Of a stretch of 64,000 bases of DNA, positions 57,056 through 64,000 are shown one piece after another. Position 1 is the first letter of the stretch. Every line of letters starts with the position of its first letter. The position numbers and the translations under genes were made by a program. The notes below the pieces were generated by a model. The model saw only the letters and a program-made list of their open reading frames with translations. It had not been told where the DNA came from and ran no database searches. The DNA is from Janthinobacterium lividum (lineage in GTDB: Bacteria > Pseudomonadota > Gammaproteobacteria > Burkholderiales > Burkholderiaceae_D): contig NZ_CP139976.1 in assembly GCF_034424625.1 (NCBI RefSeq), forward strand, positions 62,001 to 126,000, written 5' to 3'.

Positions 57056-58504
57056 TCAGGGCCCAGGTGTGCAATCGGCGCAGCCGGGCGCATGTTCCGG
57101 GTCTTTTTCCAGGTGCAGCGCCAGTTCGCGCAAGGCCGTGCGCACGCCTTCCTCGATGACGGGGTGGTAAAACGGCATGTCGAGCATGGCTGGTACCGTC
57201 AGCTGCGCCTGGCATGCCCAGGCCAGCAGATGGCCCAGGTGTTCCGCCCTTGGGCCGATCAGCTCGGCGCCAAGAAAGCGCTTGCTGCCAAATTCCGCAT
57301 ACACGCGCAGCAAGCCCTGGTTTTGCAGCATCACGCGACTGCGGCCCTGGTTGCCGAATGACACGGCACCGACGGCGAAGCGGCCTGCATGGCTCACGCA
57401 CAATTGCTGGTACGTCGCGCCCAGGGTGGCGATCTGCGGCTCCGTGAAGGCAATCGTCAACGGCGTGCGGCGCAAGCCTGGTTTGACGTCAGGAAAGCGC
57501 GCCGCGTTGTCGCCCGCGATGCGGCCCTCGTCGGCCGCCTCGGGCAGCAGCGGCAGTGCGTTGTCGGCATCCCCGGCAATGAAGATGGCGCTCTTGCCAC
57601 ACTGCATGGTATGCGGGTCATGCAGGGGAATGCCGTGGCGGTCGAGTTCGATTTGCGCCGTTTCCAGGCCGATCTTGTCCACGTTCGGCGCCCGGCCGAT
57701 GGCGGCCAGCATATACTCGAACTGCTCGGTTTTTTCCACGCCGGCGGCATCGCTGCTGGTGAGCAGGATGCCGCTGCCGTCAGGCGCTTTTGCCATGTGC
57801 GCGACCTTGGTCATGAATCGGATATCGAGTTCGCGCGCCAGTACGGCATCCGCCTCCCGCAGCACCAGCGGGTCCGTCAGCTGCGCGACTTTATTGCCAC
57901 GCGCAAACAAGGTCACGCGCACGCCCAGCCGCGCCAGCGCCTGGCCCAATTCCAGGCCGATGACGCCGCTGCCGACCACGGCCACGGAGCCTGGCAAATC
58001 CGTCCACTCGAACACGGCGTCGCTGGTGATGACCCTGTCTCCCGCCGCCTGCCACTCGGGCGGCACGATGGGCGTGGAACCGGTGGCGATCACCACGCTG
58101 GTGGCCTCGACAAGCGTATGCTCATCCACCTGCAATGTGCCGGGGGAAATAAAACGCGCATGGCCGCGCAGTTTTTCTTCGTCAGGGATGGCGTTGACGC
58201 CGTCGAGCACGAAGCCGACAAAACGGTCGCGCTCGCTGCGCACCCTGGCCATCACTTGCCGGCCATCGATGCGCACGGGGCCCGGGTGCACGCCAAAAGC
58301 CGGCGCCGCAGCCACGGCATGGGCCGCCTCGGCCGCCGCGATCAGGAGTTTGCTGGGCATGCAGCCCACCCTGGCGCAGGTCGTGCCGTACGGTCCGCTT
58401 TCGATCATCAGCACGCGCTTGCCCTGCATGCGCGCCGCCTTGTGCGCCGTCATGCCGGCCGTGCCGCTGCCGATCACGGCCACATCCACTCGTATCGTCT
58501 TCAT
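57056..58504 (-). CDS. Dihydrolipoyl dehydrogenase-like flavoprotein
   Basis: This 482-residue protein is a class-I pyridine nucleotide-disulfide oxidoreductase: FAD motif GSGTAG, redox-active CARVGC (C43, C48), NAD motif VVGSGVIGLELGQAL, and the C-terminal His-Glu pair in YHPVIEEGVR. The enzyme reoxidises dihydrolipoamide or a similar dithiol. No pyruvate/oxoglutarate dehydrogenase E1 or E2 gene is adjacent, so the partner is unknown. An in-frame ATG at 58516 is also possible. It is divergent from the LysR gene. Confidence 0.9.
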   Translation of the reverse strand: MKTIRVDVAVIGSGTAGMTAHKAARMQGKRVLMIESGPYGTTCARVGCMPSKLLIAAAEAAHAVAAAPAFGVHPGPVRIDGRQVMARVRSERDRFVGFVLDGVNAIPDEEKLRGHARFISPGTLQVDEHTLVEATSVVIATGSTPIVPPEWQAAGDRVITSDAVFEWTDLPGSVAVVGSGVIGLELGQALARLGVRVTLFARGNKVAQLTDPLVLREADAVLARELDIRFMTKVAHMAKAPDGSGILLTSSDAAGVEKTEQFEYMLAAIGRAPNVDKIGLETAQIELDRHGIPLHDPHTMQCGKSAIFIAGDADNALPLLPEAADEGRIAGDNAARFPDVKPGLRRTPLTIAFTEPQIATLGATYQQLCVSHAGRFAVGAVSFGNQGRSRVMLQNQGLLRVYAEFGSKRFLGAELIGPRAEHLGHLLAWACQAQLTVPAMLDMPFYHPVIEEGVRTALRELALHLEKDPEHAPGCADCTPGP

Positions 58505-58632
58505 GGTGCTATCCATCCACTGAGGTTGCTCATAGCGTTCGATACTACCCGTTTGCCAAAAATAAGGTTTTACTTTGCAGCAATATATGCATTAGTATAA
58601 CTAATCATTTTCAAAATTTATAAGCTGAGCTA

Positions 58633-59523
58633 ATGGGATCACTCGATTATCGCGCGCTGGCCGTGCTGGACGCCGTTGCCAGCCATGGCAGTTTCGACAA
58701 GGCCGCCCTGGCGCTGGGCATCACCCAGTCGGCCGTCTCGCAGCGCATCAAGGCGCTGGAAGACGCCAGCGGGCGCCTGCTGATCATCCGTGGCCAGCCA
58801 GCCGTGCCGACGGGACTGGGCCAGCGCCTGATCGTGCATCACCGCAACGTCAAGCTGATGGAAGCGTCGCTCGACATCGACCTGGGCAACAGCGTCAGCA
58901 TGCCGGAAATCGCCATCGCCATCGATGCCGACAGCCTGGCCACGTGGTTTCCCGACACCTTGTCCGCCCTGCTGGCGCCACCGCGCTGCCAGCTCGACGT
59001 GCGCCTGGCCGACAGCGACAGCGCCTTGCAGATGGTGCGCGACGGCTCCGTGTTCGGCTGCGTGGCAGCCGAGTCCGGCACAGCGATCGACGCGGCGGCC
59101 GCCACCAGCGTCACGCCGCTGGGCACCTTGCGCTATGTCTGCGTGGCAACACCCGTATTTGCAGGCCACTGGTTCGGCGATGGTTTTATTGCCGAGGCGG
59201 TACAACTGGCGCCCGCCGTGGTGGGCCAGCACGGCTTGCTGGCGCGTTTCCTTGCTGAACAATTGAGCATGCGTGAACCGTTTCCGCACCACACCTTACC
59301 CGTGGAAGCGACGCGCCGCGGCTGCGTCCAGGATGGCCTCGCCTACGGCTTGATGCCGCAGCGCCTGGCCGCGCAGGCGCTGGCAACAGACCGTCTCGTG
59401 GATCTGATGCCGGGCAGCACCCTGGACGTGCCGCTGAGCTGGCATGCGTGGACCCTGGACACGCCATTTACCAAGCTGCTGTCCGAGCAGATCGTCAAGT
59501 CGGCGCGCGACTATCTGAACTAA
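58633..59523 (+). CDS. LysR-family transcriptional regulator, ArgP-like
   Basis: This 296-residue protein has an N-terminal winged helix (LDYRALAVLDAVASHGSFDKAALALGITQSAVSQRIKALEDASGRLLIIR, 4-53) and a LysR substrate domain. The SLD(Y)xxLAxLxAV-GSFExAA...LxITQSAVSQRIKxLE pattern is that of ArgP/LysG proteins, which usually control arginine/lysine export. Here it is divergent from the flavoprotein gene with 128 bp between them, and no lysE/argO gene is adjacent. Its target is therefore uncertain; the flavoprotein gene is the obvious candidate. Confidence 0.85.
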   Translation: MGSLDYRALAVLDAVASHGSFDKAALALGITQSAVSQRIKALEDASGRLLIIRGQPAVPTGLGQRLIVHHRNVKLMEASLDIDLGNSVSMPEIAIAIDADSLATWFPDTLSALLAPPRCQLDVRLADSDSALQMVRDGSVFGCVAAESGTAIDAAAATSVTPLGTLRYVCVATPVFAGHWFGDGFIAEAVQLAPAVVGQHGLLARFLAEQLSMREPFPHHTLPVEATRRGCVQDGLAYGLMPQRLAAQALATDRLVDLMPGSTLDVPLSWHAWTLDTPFTKLLSEQIVKSARDYLN

Positions 59524-59536
59524 CTCAGTGAATTAA

Positions 59537-61594
59537 TTAAATATCCAGCGGGTCCACTTCCAGCGACCATTTCACGCGCGTCTTCATGGCGCGCAATTCC
59601 GCCAGCCATTCTTTTAAAAACGCCTGCAGCGCGGGCCGCGAGGGGGATTCCAGCAGCAGCTGGGCACGGTCCACGTTGTAGACGCGCGTCATGCTCATGG
59701 GAATCGGGTCATTGATGGTCACCTGCGGGTGTTCCATGCACTCTTTCGCCGCCTGCAGGAACTCGATGGCCGTAGCCAGTTCGGGCGCCTCGGCGCGCAG
59801 CAGGGCCTGAAACAGATACGGCGGCAGCGCCGCCTGGGCCCGCTCTTCCAGCAAGGTCGTGGCGAAGTGGTCGTAATCGTGGTTGACGACGGCGTCGTAC
59901 AGGGGATGGCGCGCATAGCGCGTCTGGATCAGCACCTCGGACACGCTGCCCCCTTCCGTCTGCGCGGCGCGCCCGGCCCGGCCCGCCACCTGCATCAGCT
60001 GGGCGAACAGGCGTTCGCTGGCCCGGTAATCCTGCGAAAACAGGGCCGTGTCCGGGTTCAAAATGCCGACCAGGGTCAGTTTTTTGAAATCGTGGCCCTT
60101 GGCCACCATCTGCGTGCCGATCAAGATATCCACTTCGCCCCGGTGCACGGTGTCGAACGCTTCCTGCGCGCTGCCCTTCTTGCGCGTGGAATCGGCGTCG
60201 ATGCGCAAGATCCGCGCCTCGGGAAACAATTGCTGCAAGCCCTCTTCCACCCGCTGCGTGCCGCGTCCCAGCGGCTGCAGATCGACGTTGCCGCAGGTGG
60301 GGCAATGGCGGGGAATGCGCAATTCCAGGCTGCAATGGTGGCAGCGCAAGCGGTGCTCGGGCTTGTGCAGCACCATGAACGAGGTGCAGCGCGTGCAATT
60401 GCTGATCCAGCCGCACGATTCGCAGCAGATCACGGGCGAATAGCCGCGCCGGTTCAAGAACAGCAGCGACTGTTCCCCGCGCTCCATGCGCAGTTTCAAG
60501 GCGGCTACCAGATGCGAAGTCAGGCCGTCTTTCGGCTTGTCGCGCTCCATGTCCAAAATCTTGACGCGCGGCAACACCGCATTCTTGACGGCCCGTTCGC
60601 GCAATTCCAGCTTGCGGTAGCGCCCCGTCTGTGCATGGTGCCAGCTTTCCAGCGACGGCGTGGCCGAACCGAGCACGATGGGGATCTGCAATTGCCAGGC
60701 GCGCCACACGGCCAGGTCGCGCGCCGAATAGCGCAAGCCTTCCTGTTGCTTGTAGGACGGGTCGTGTTCCTCGTCGATGACGATCAGTTTGAGTTTCGGC
60801 AAGGACGCCAGAATGGCCAATCGCGTGCCGAGCACGATGCGCGCCTGGCCCTGGTGCGCGGCCAGCCAGTGCAGCATGCGCTCGCCTTCGGACAGGCTGC
60901 TGTGCAGGGTGGCCAGCATGACGCCGGGAAAGCGCGCGCGGATATTGCCTTCCAGCTGGGGCGTAAGGTTAATTTCCGGCACCAAAATCAGGATTTGCGC
61001 ATCGTCCTCGCGCGCCAGCACCTGGGCGCAGGCTTGCAGATACACTTCCGTCTTGCCGCTGCCCGTCACGCCGTACAGCAGGGTTGGCTTGAAACCCTGG
61101 GCGCCGCCGATGGCGTCCGCCGCTTCCTGCTGCGCCGGGTTGAGCGCCGGCATGTTGAACGGCGTGCCGTCATGCGCGTCGGCCAGCTTGCCCAGCTTCT
61201 TGATGGCGCGGTCGAGCGCCACGGTGGTCAGCACGCGCAAATTCTTCGGCAAACCCGGCAGCGCCACTTCACCGAGCGGACGCTGGTAGTAATCGGCGGC
61301 AAAGGCGGCCAGCGCCAGCCACTGTTCCGACAGGGGCGCCAGCTGGCTGCGCACGGCCAGCACGTCCTTCAATTTCGCGGCGGGAACGTCGGTGCTGTCG
61401 GATACGCCGACAATCAGCCCCATCACTTCGCGCCGGCCGAACGGTACCAGCGCCAGCTGCCCCACTTGCGGCAGTACCACGACAGCGTCCGCACCGGCAT
61501 CCACCGCCGCGTTCCAGCGGTAGTCGAACAGGGCGTTCAAGGGCGTGTCGAGCGCGATTTTCAGGATGCACGACGTCAAAATGCACTGCGACAT
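59537..61594 (-). CDS. priA: Primosomal replication protein N' (helicase PriA)
   Basis: This 685-residue protein has an N-terminal DNA-binding domain, Walker A GVTGSGKT (175-182), a DEEH box (LIVIDEEHDPSYKQQEG), a zinc-binding region with paired cysteines (CCESCGWISNCTRC ... CHHC ... CPTC) and helicase motifs through GRAGRA. It reloads the replisome at forks that stopped away from the origin. ATG 61594 was chosen by homology (MSQCILTSCILKIALDTPLNALFDY); the upstream frame is not protein-like. Convergent with the LysR gene. Confidence 0.96.
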   Translation of the reverse strand: MSQCILTSCILKIALDTPLNALFDYRWNAAVDAGADAVVVLPQVGQLALVPFGRREVMGLIVGVSDSTDVPAAKLKDVLAVRSQLAPLSEQWLALAAFAADYYQRPLGEVALPGLPKNLRVLTTVALDRAIKKLGKLADAHDGTPFNMPALNPAQQEAADAIGGAQGFKPTLLYGVTGSGKTEVYLQACAQVLAREDDAQILILVPEINLTPQLEGNIRARFPGVMLATLHSSLSEGERMLHWLAAHQGQARIVLGTRLAILASLPKLKLIVIDEEHDPSYKQQEGLRYSARDLAVWRAWQLQIPIVLGSATPSLESWHHAQTGRYRKLELRERAVKNAVLPRVKILDMERDKPKDGLTSHLVAALKLRMERGEQSLLFLNRRGYSPVICCESCGWISNCTRCTSFMVLHKPEHRLRCHHCSLELRIPRHCPTCGNVDLQPLGRGTQRVEEGLQQLFPEARILRIDADSTRKKGSAQEAFDTVHRGEVDILIGTQMVAKGHDFKKLTLVGILNPDTALFSQDYRASERLFAQLMQVAGRAGRAAQTEGGSVSEVLIQTRYARHPLYDAVVNHDYDHFATTLLEERAQAALPPYLFQALLRAEAPELATAIEFLQAAKECMEHPQVTINDPIPMSMTRVYNVDRAQLLLESPSRPALQAFLKEWLAELRAMKTRVKWSLEVDPLDI

Positions 61595-62435
61595 GGAAGT
61601 AGGGCCTATCTCAATAAAAAAGCGCGCCGCAGGGGAAATGGCGCGCGGGATGTCCGGCATCAAGCCAGCGGGCCATGATACTTGTTTCACCTATCAAACG
61701 CCTAACGGCGGACAGGACAGCATGTCATCATGCCTGAAGAAAATTCTGTGGATAACTTTGTGGACAAAGCAAAATTAACTTTCAGAAAAATGTGGACAGA
61801 AAATTTCGATCGCCGTCAAGAGCGGCACGCAAGAAAAATTAACCATTTAAAATCAATGGCTTAAAAATTGATGCCCGGGAGGCTACAAATCCACAGGACA
61901 TTTCCGCCGCTGTGCATAACTGAACCATTTGTAATTTATTTATACAGAAATCAGCACCACTTTGAGGCACCCGATCGCGAAAAACAGGGGCGGCCTGCGG
62001 CAAAGTTGACAATTGCCGGGCAAGCGTTCGTTTTTGCCTGCCGGGCGGCGAAACATTGTTCAATTATCATGCGCTGCAACATACACTTCACGTGAAACCT
62101 GAACATCGACGCTAAGTATCGGTTAACAAATTACTTTTCAATTTTATCCACAGAATCTGTTGATAACTTTGTGGACAATGAAGGAATAAGGCCTGCGAAC
62201 GAAAGAATAACCTTATCAATAGCAACAAAGTCCGCCGAACAAGGCATTTTTTATTTCTTAATAATCAAGCACTTGCAGAGCATCCCCGGGCATGGATTTT
62301 CCACTGCCTCTTATTTCCGCAGCAAAAAAAATTGTGCATAAGTCGGTATTTCTTGCTAGGGCGCAGCAAAGAAAAAGGCAGGCTTCCGCTGGAAAGCCTG
62401 CCTTTTCTGTCCCTGCGCGAGGGGAGGCGCCGAAA
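61595..62435. other. AT-rich, DnaA-box-rich region between priA and hemE (candidate replication origin)
   Basis: This 841-bp region holds no gene. It contains at least four perfect DnaA boxes: TTATCCACA at 61747-61755 (minus) and 62144-62152 (plus), and TTATGCACA at 61911-61919 (minus) and 62333-62341 (minus). One near-match TTATCAACA lies at 62158-62166 (minus), and TGTGGACAA or TGTGGACAG occurs at 61759, 61791 and 62170. A 23-bp pattern of the form CTGTKGATAAC-TTTGTGGACAA appears twice, at 61746 and 62157. Several AT-rich stretches could serve as an unwinding element. It is not proven to be oriC; DnaA could instead regulate nearby genes. Confidence 0.6.
62374..62407 (-). terminator. Terminator of hemE
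   Basis: AAGGCAGGCTTCC pairs with GGAAAGCCTGCCTT (one bulge), with A residues on the plus strand giving a T-run on the minus strand, about 29 bp after the hemE stop. Confidence 0.85.
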
Positions 62436-63521
62436 TTACTGGCCGCTGCGCATGGCGCGGCTCATGCTGTGCACGGCTTCCACCATCGCTTCCACGGATT
62501 CCGGTGGCGTGAACTGGGAAATGCCATGGCCCAGGTTGAATACATGGCCCGTGCCGGCCGATGGGGCGCCGAAGGCGTTGAGCACTTTCGCCACTTCGGC
62601 GCGGATCTGCTCGGGGCTGGCGAACAGGATGGCCGGGTCGAGATTGCCCTGCAAACCCACTTTATGGCCGACCAGCTGGCGCGCGCGCGTCAGGTTGACG
62701 GTCCAGTCCAGGCCCACGGCATCGGCGCCGATATCGGCGATCTGCTCGATCCATTGGCCACCGCCCTTGGTAAACACGATGGCGGGAATCTTGACGCCAT
62801 CCTTGTCGCGTTTCAGCTGCGCCACCACTTGCTGCATGTAGGCCAGCGAGAATTCCTGGTAGGCGCCGTCAGCCAGCGCACCGCCCCAGGAGTCGAAAAT
62901 CATCACGGCTTGCGCGCCGGCATCAATTTGCGCGTTCAGGTACTGCGCCACGGAGGTGGCGTTAATCGCCAGGATGTGGTGCATCAGGTCCGGACGGTTG
63001 TACAGCATCTTCTTGATGGTGTGGAACTCTTTCGAGCCGCCGCCTTCCACCATGTAGCAGGCCAGGGTCCAAGGGCTGCCGGAAAAACCGATCAGCGGCA
63101 CGCGGCCGTTGAGTTCCGTGCGGATTTGCGTGACGGCCTTGAAGACGTAGTCGAGCGATGCCAGGTCCGGCACTTGCAAGGCCTTCACATCCTGTTCCGT
63201 GCGCAGCGGGCGCTCGAACTTCGGGCCTTCGCCATCGGCGAAATACAGGCCCAGACCCATCGCGTCGGGCACCGTCAGGATGTCGGAAAACAAAATCGCC
63301 GCGTCGAGCGGGAAACGCTCCAGGGGCTGCAAGGTGACTTCCGTCGCGTAATCGGGATTCTTTGCCAGGCCCAGGAAGGAGCCGGCCCGCTCGCGCGTGG
63401 CGCGGTATTCGGGCAAATAGCGGCCCGCCTGGCGCATCAGCCAGACAGGGGTATGCTCGGTCGGCTGGCGCAGCAAGGCGCGCAGGAAAGTATCATTCTG
63501 GAGCGGAGCAAATTGTGGCAT
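62436..63521 (-). CDS. hemE: Uroporphyrinogen decarboxylase
   Basis: The 361-residue length is normal. The conserved N-terminal [11 protein letters not shown] (about 30-40) that positions the substrate, the [15 protein letters not shown] segment and [19 protein letters not shown] are all visible. It removes four acetate carboxyl groups from uroporphyrinogen III in heme synthesis, in the cytosol. The ATG at 63521 is chosen; a TTG three codons upstream is less likely. Confidence 0.97.
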   Translation of the reverse strand: MPQFAPLQNDTFLRALLRQPTEHTPVWLMRQAGRYLPEYRATRERAGSFLGLAKNPDYATEVTLQPLERFPLDAAILFSDILTVPDAMGLGLYFADGEGPKFERPLRTEQDVKALQVPDLASLDYVFKAVTQIRTELNGRVPLIGFSGSPWTLACYMVEGGGSKEFHTIKKMLYNRPDLMHHILAINATSVAQYLNAQIDAGAQAVMIFDSWGGALADGAYQEFSLAYMQQVVAQLKRDKDGVKIPAIVFTKGGGQWIEQIADIGADAVGLDWTVNLTRARQLVGHKVGLQGNLDPAILFASPEQIRAEVAKVLNAFGAPSAGTGHVFNLGHGISQFTPPESVEAMVEAVHSMSRAMRSGQ

Positions 63522-63721
63522 GGAAGGCAATCAATAGCTTGGAGAAGCGGTATTATCGCATCCAATCGCCGCCATTTCATTGATTCCAGTGCCGCTTTGC
63601 AGCATTTGCCACGCACAGCGATGACTTTCGTTGTGCCTGCCCTTCCATTATGATGATGCACGCCGCCGCGCGCCCTGACCCTGCCTGGCGGCCCTTGATC
63701 CCCTCACTACACGGAGCCCGC

Positions 63722-64000
63722 ATGACCTCGACCGCATCTTGCACCCCTTATGGCATCTGGCCATCGCCGATCAGCGCGGCCATCGTCGCCGCCGGCGCCT
63801 CGCCGCTGACGCAGCTGGCCCTGGGCGGTGCGGATGACAGCGACGTGTTCTGGCTGGCCGGACGCGCCAGCGAGGCGGGCCGCAACACCCTGCTGCGCCA
63901 GCGCGGCGCGCGTGTCGATGAACTGACGCCAGCGCCCTTCAATGTGCGCACCCGCGTGCATGAATACGGCGGCGGCGCGTATGCCGTTGCCGGCGATAGC
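63722..64000 (+). CDS. S9 family peptidase (dipeptidyl aminopeptidase/acylaminoacyl peptidase-like), 5' part
   Basis: The first 93 codons are visible and the gene runs past the window end. It begins MTSTASCTPYGIWPSPISAAIVAAGASPL and includes RVHEYGGGAYAV, typical of the N-terminal propeller of this S9C-like family. The catalytic domain is not in the window. ACGGAG lies about 7 bases before the ATG. The role is cleavage of short peptides; no signal peptide is seen. Confidence 0.8.
   Translation, partial: MTSTASCTPYGIWPSPISAAIVAAGASPLTQLALGGADDSDVFWLAGRASEAGRNTLLRQRGARVDELTPAPFNVRTRVHEYGGGAYAVAGDS

Overview
The window is chromosomal DNA of a high-GC betaproteobacterium, most likely an Oxalobacteraceae member close to Janthinobacterium, Massilia or Duganella. 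This is inferred from gene content (GTP-type PEP carboxykinase, RdgC, VF530 and DUF4404 proteins, neighbouring hemE and priA), codon use and protein style; no rRNA is present. Most of the window is conserved housekeeping DNA. No insertion sequence, prophage or CRISPR array was seen.

Layout. 0-1.8 kb: the end of an M1 peptidase and a small secreted protein. 1.75-6.43 kb: a five-gene minus-strand operon with a 74-residue Cys-containing peptide, a PP-loop ATPase, a diiron ferritin-like protein, a pol-beta-type nucleotidyltransferase and an MFS exporter. It looks like an undescribed peptide-derived natural-product (RiPP-like) pathway and is the most interesting region. 6.7-10.5 kb: divergent ssb and uvrA, with a LexA box. 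10.7-15.4 kb: pckG, a D-2-hydroxyacid dehydrogenase, an unknown protein and a one-domain asparaginase-like protein. 15.9-21.0 kb: a TonB-dependent receptor, rdgC, and dinB with a perfect LexA box. 21.1-24.1 kb: an S9A oligopeptidase and a duplicated tRNA-Val/tRNA-Asp unit. 24.2-28.7 kb: a small ABC transporter, a CzcE-like protein, and ahpC-ahpF.

28.9-32.3 kb: a DUF3597 protein and a large sensor cyclase/phosphodiesterase with an NMT1-like periplasmic domain. 32.4-38.4 kb: a complete ribose operon rbsB-A-C-R-K-D with a palindromic LacI-type operator. 38.6-43.7 kb: an EamA exporter with two MarR-type operators, then a four-gene operon of zinc-ribbon membrane proteins plus a lipoprotein. 44.0-47.1 kb: YgiQ radical SAM protein, DUF4404 and VF530. 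47.2-51.7 kb: two tandem M3 metallopeptidase paralogs. 51.9-55.8 kb: slyX, a RelE/HigA-type toxin-antitoxin pair, rep helicase and a DUF1857 protein. 55.8-59.5 kb: an HD-GYP protein with a lost HD motif, a dihydrolipoamide-dehydrogenase-like enzyme and a divergent ArgP-type LysR regulator. 59.5-64 kb: priA, an 840-bp AT-rich region packed with DnaA boxes, hemE and the start of an S9 peptidase.

How it fits together. Several units serve DNA maintenance (ssb, uvrA, dinB, rdgC, rep, priA), and two carry visible SOS boxes. Most genes left of 61.6 kb lie on the minus strand, pointing away from the DnaA-box cluster. That fits a replication origin in the priA-hemE interval, but this is inference and needs whole-genome GC skew to settle.
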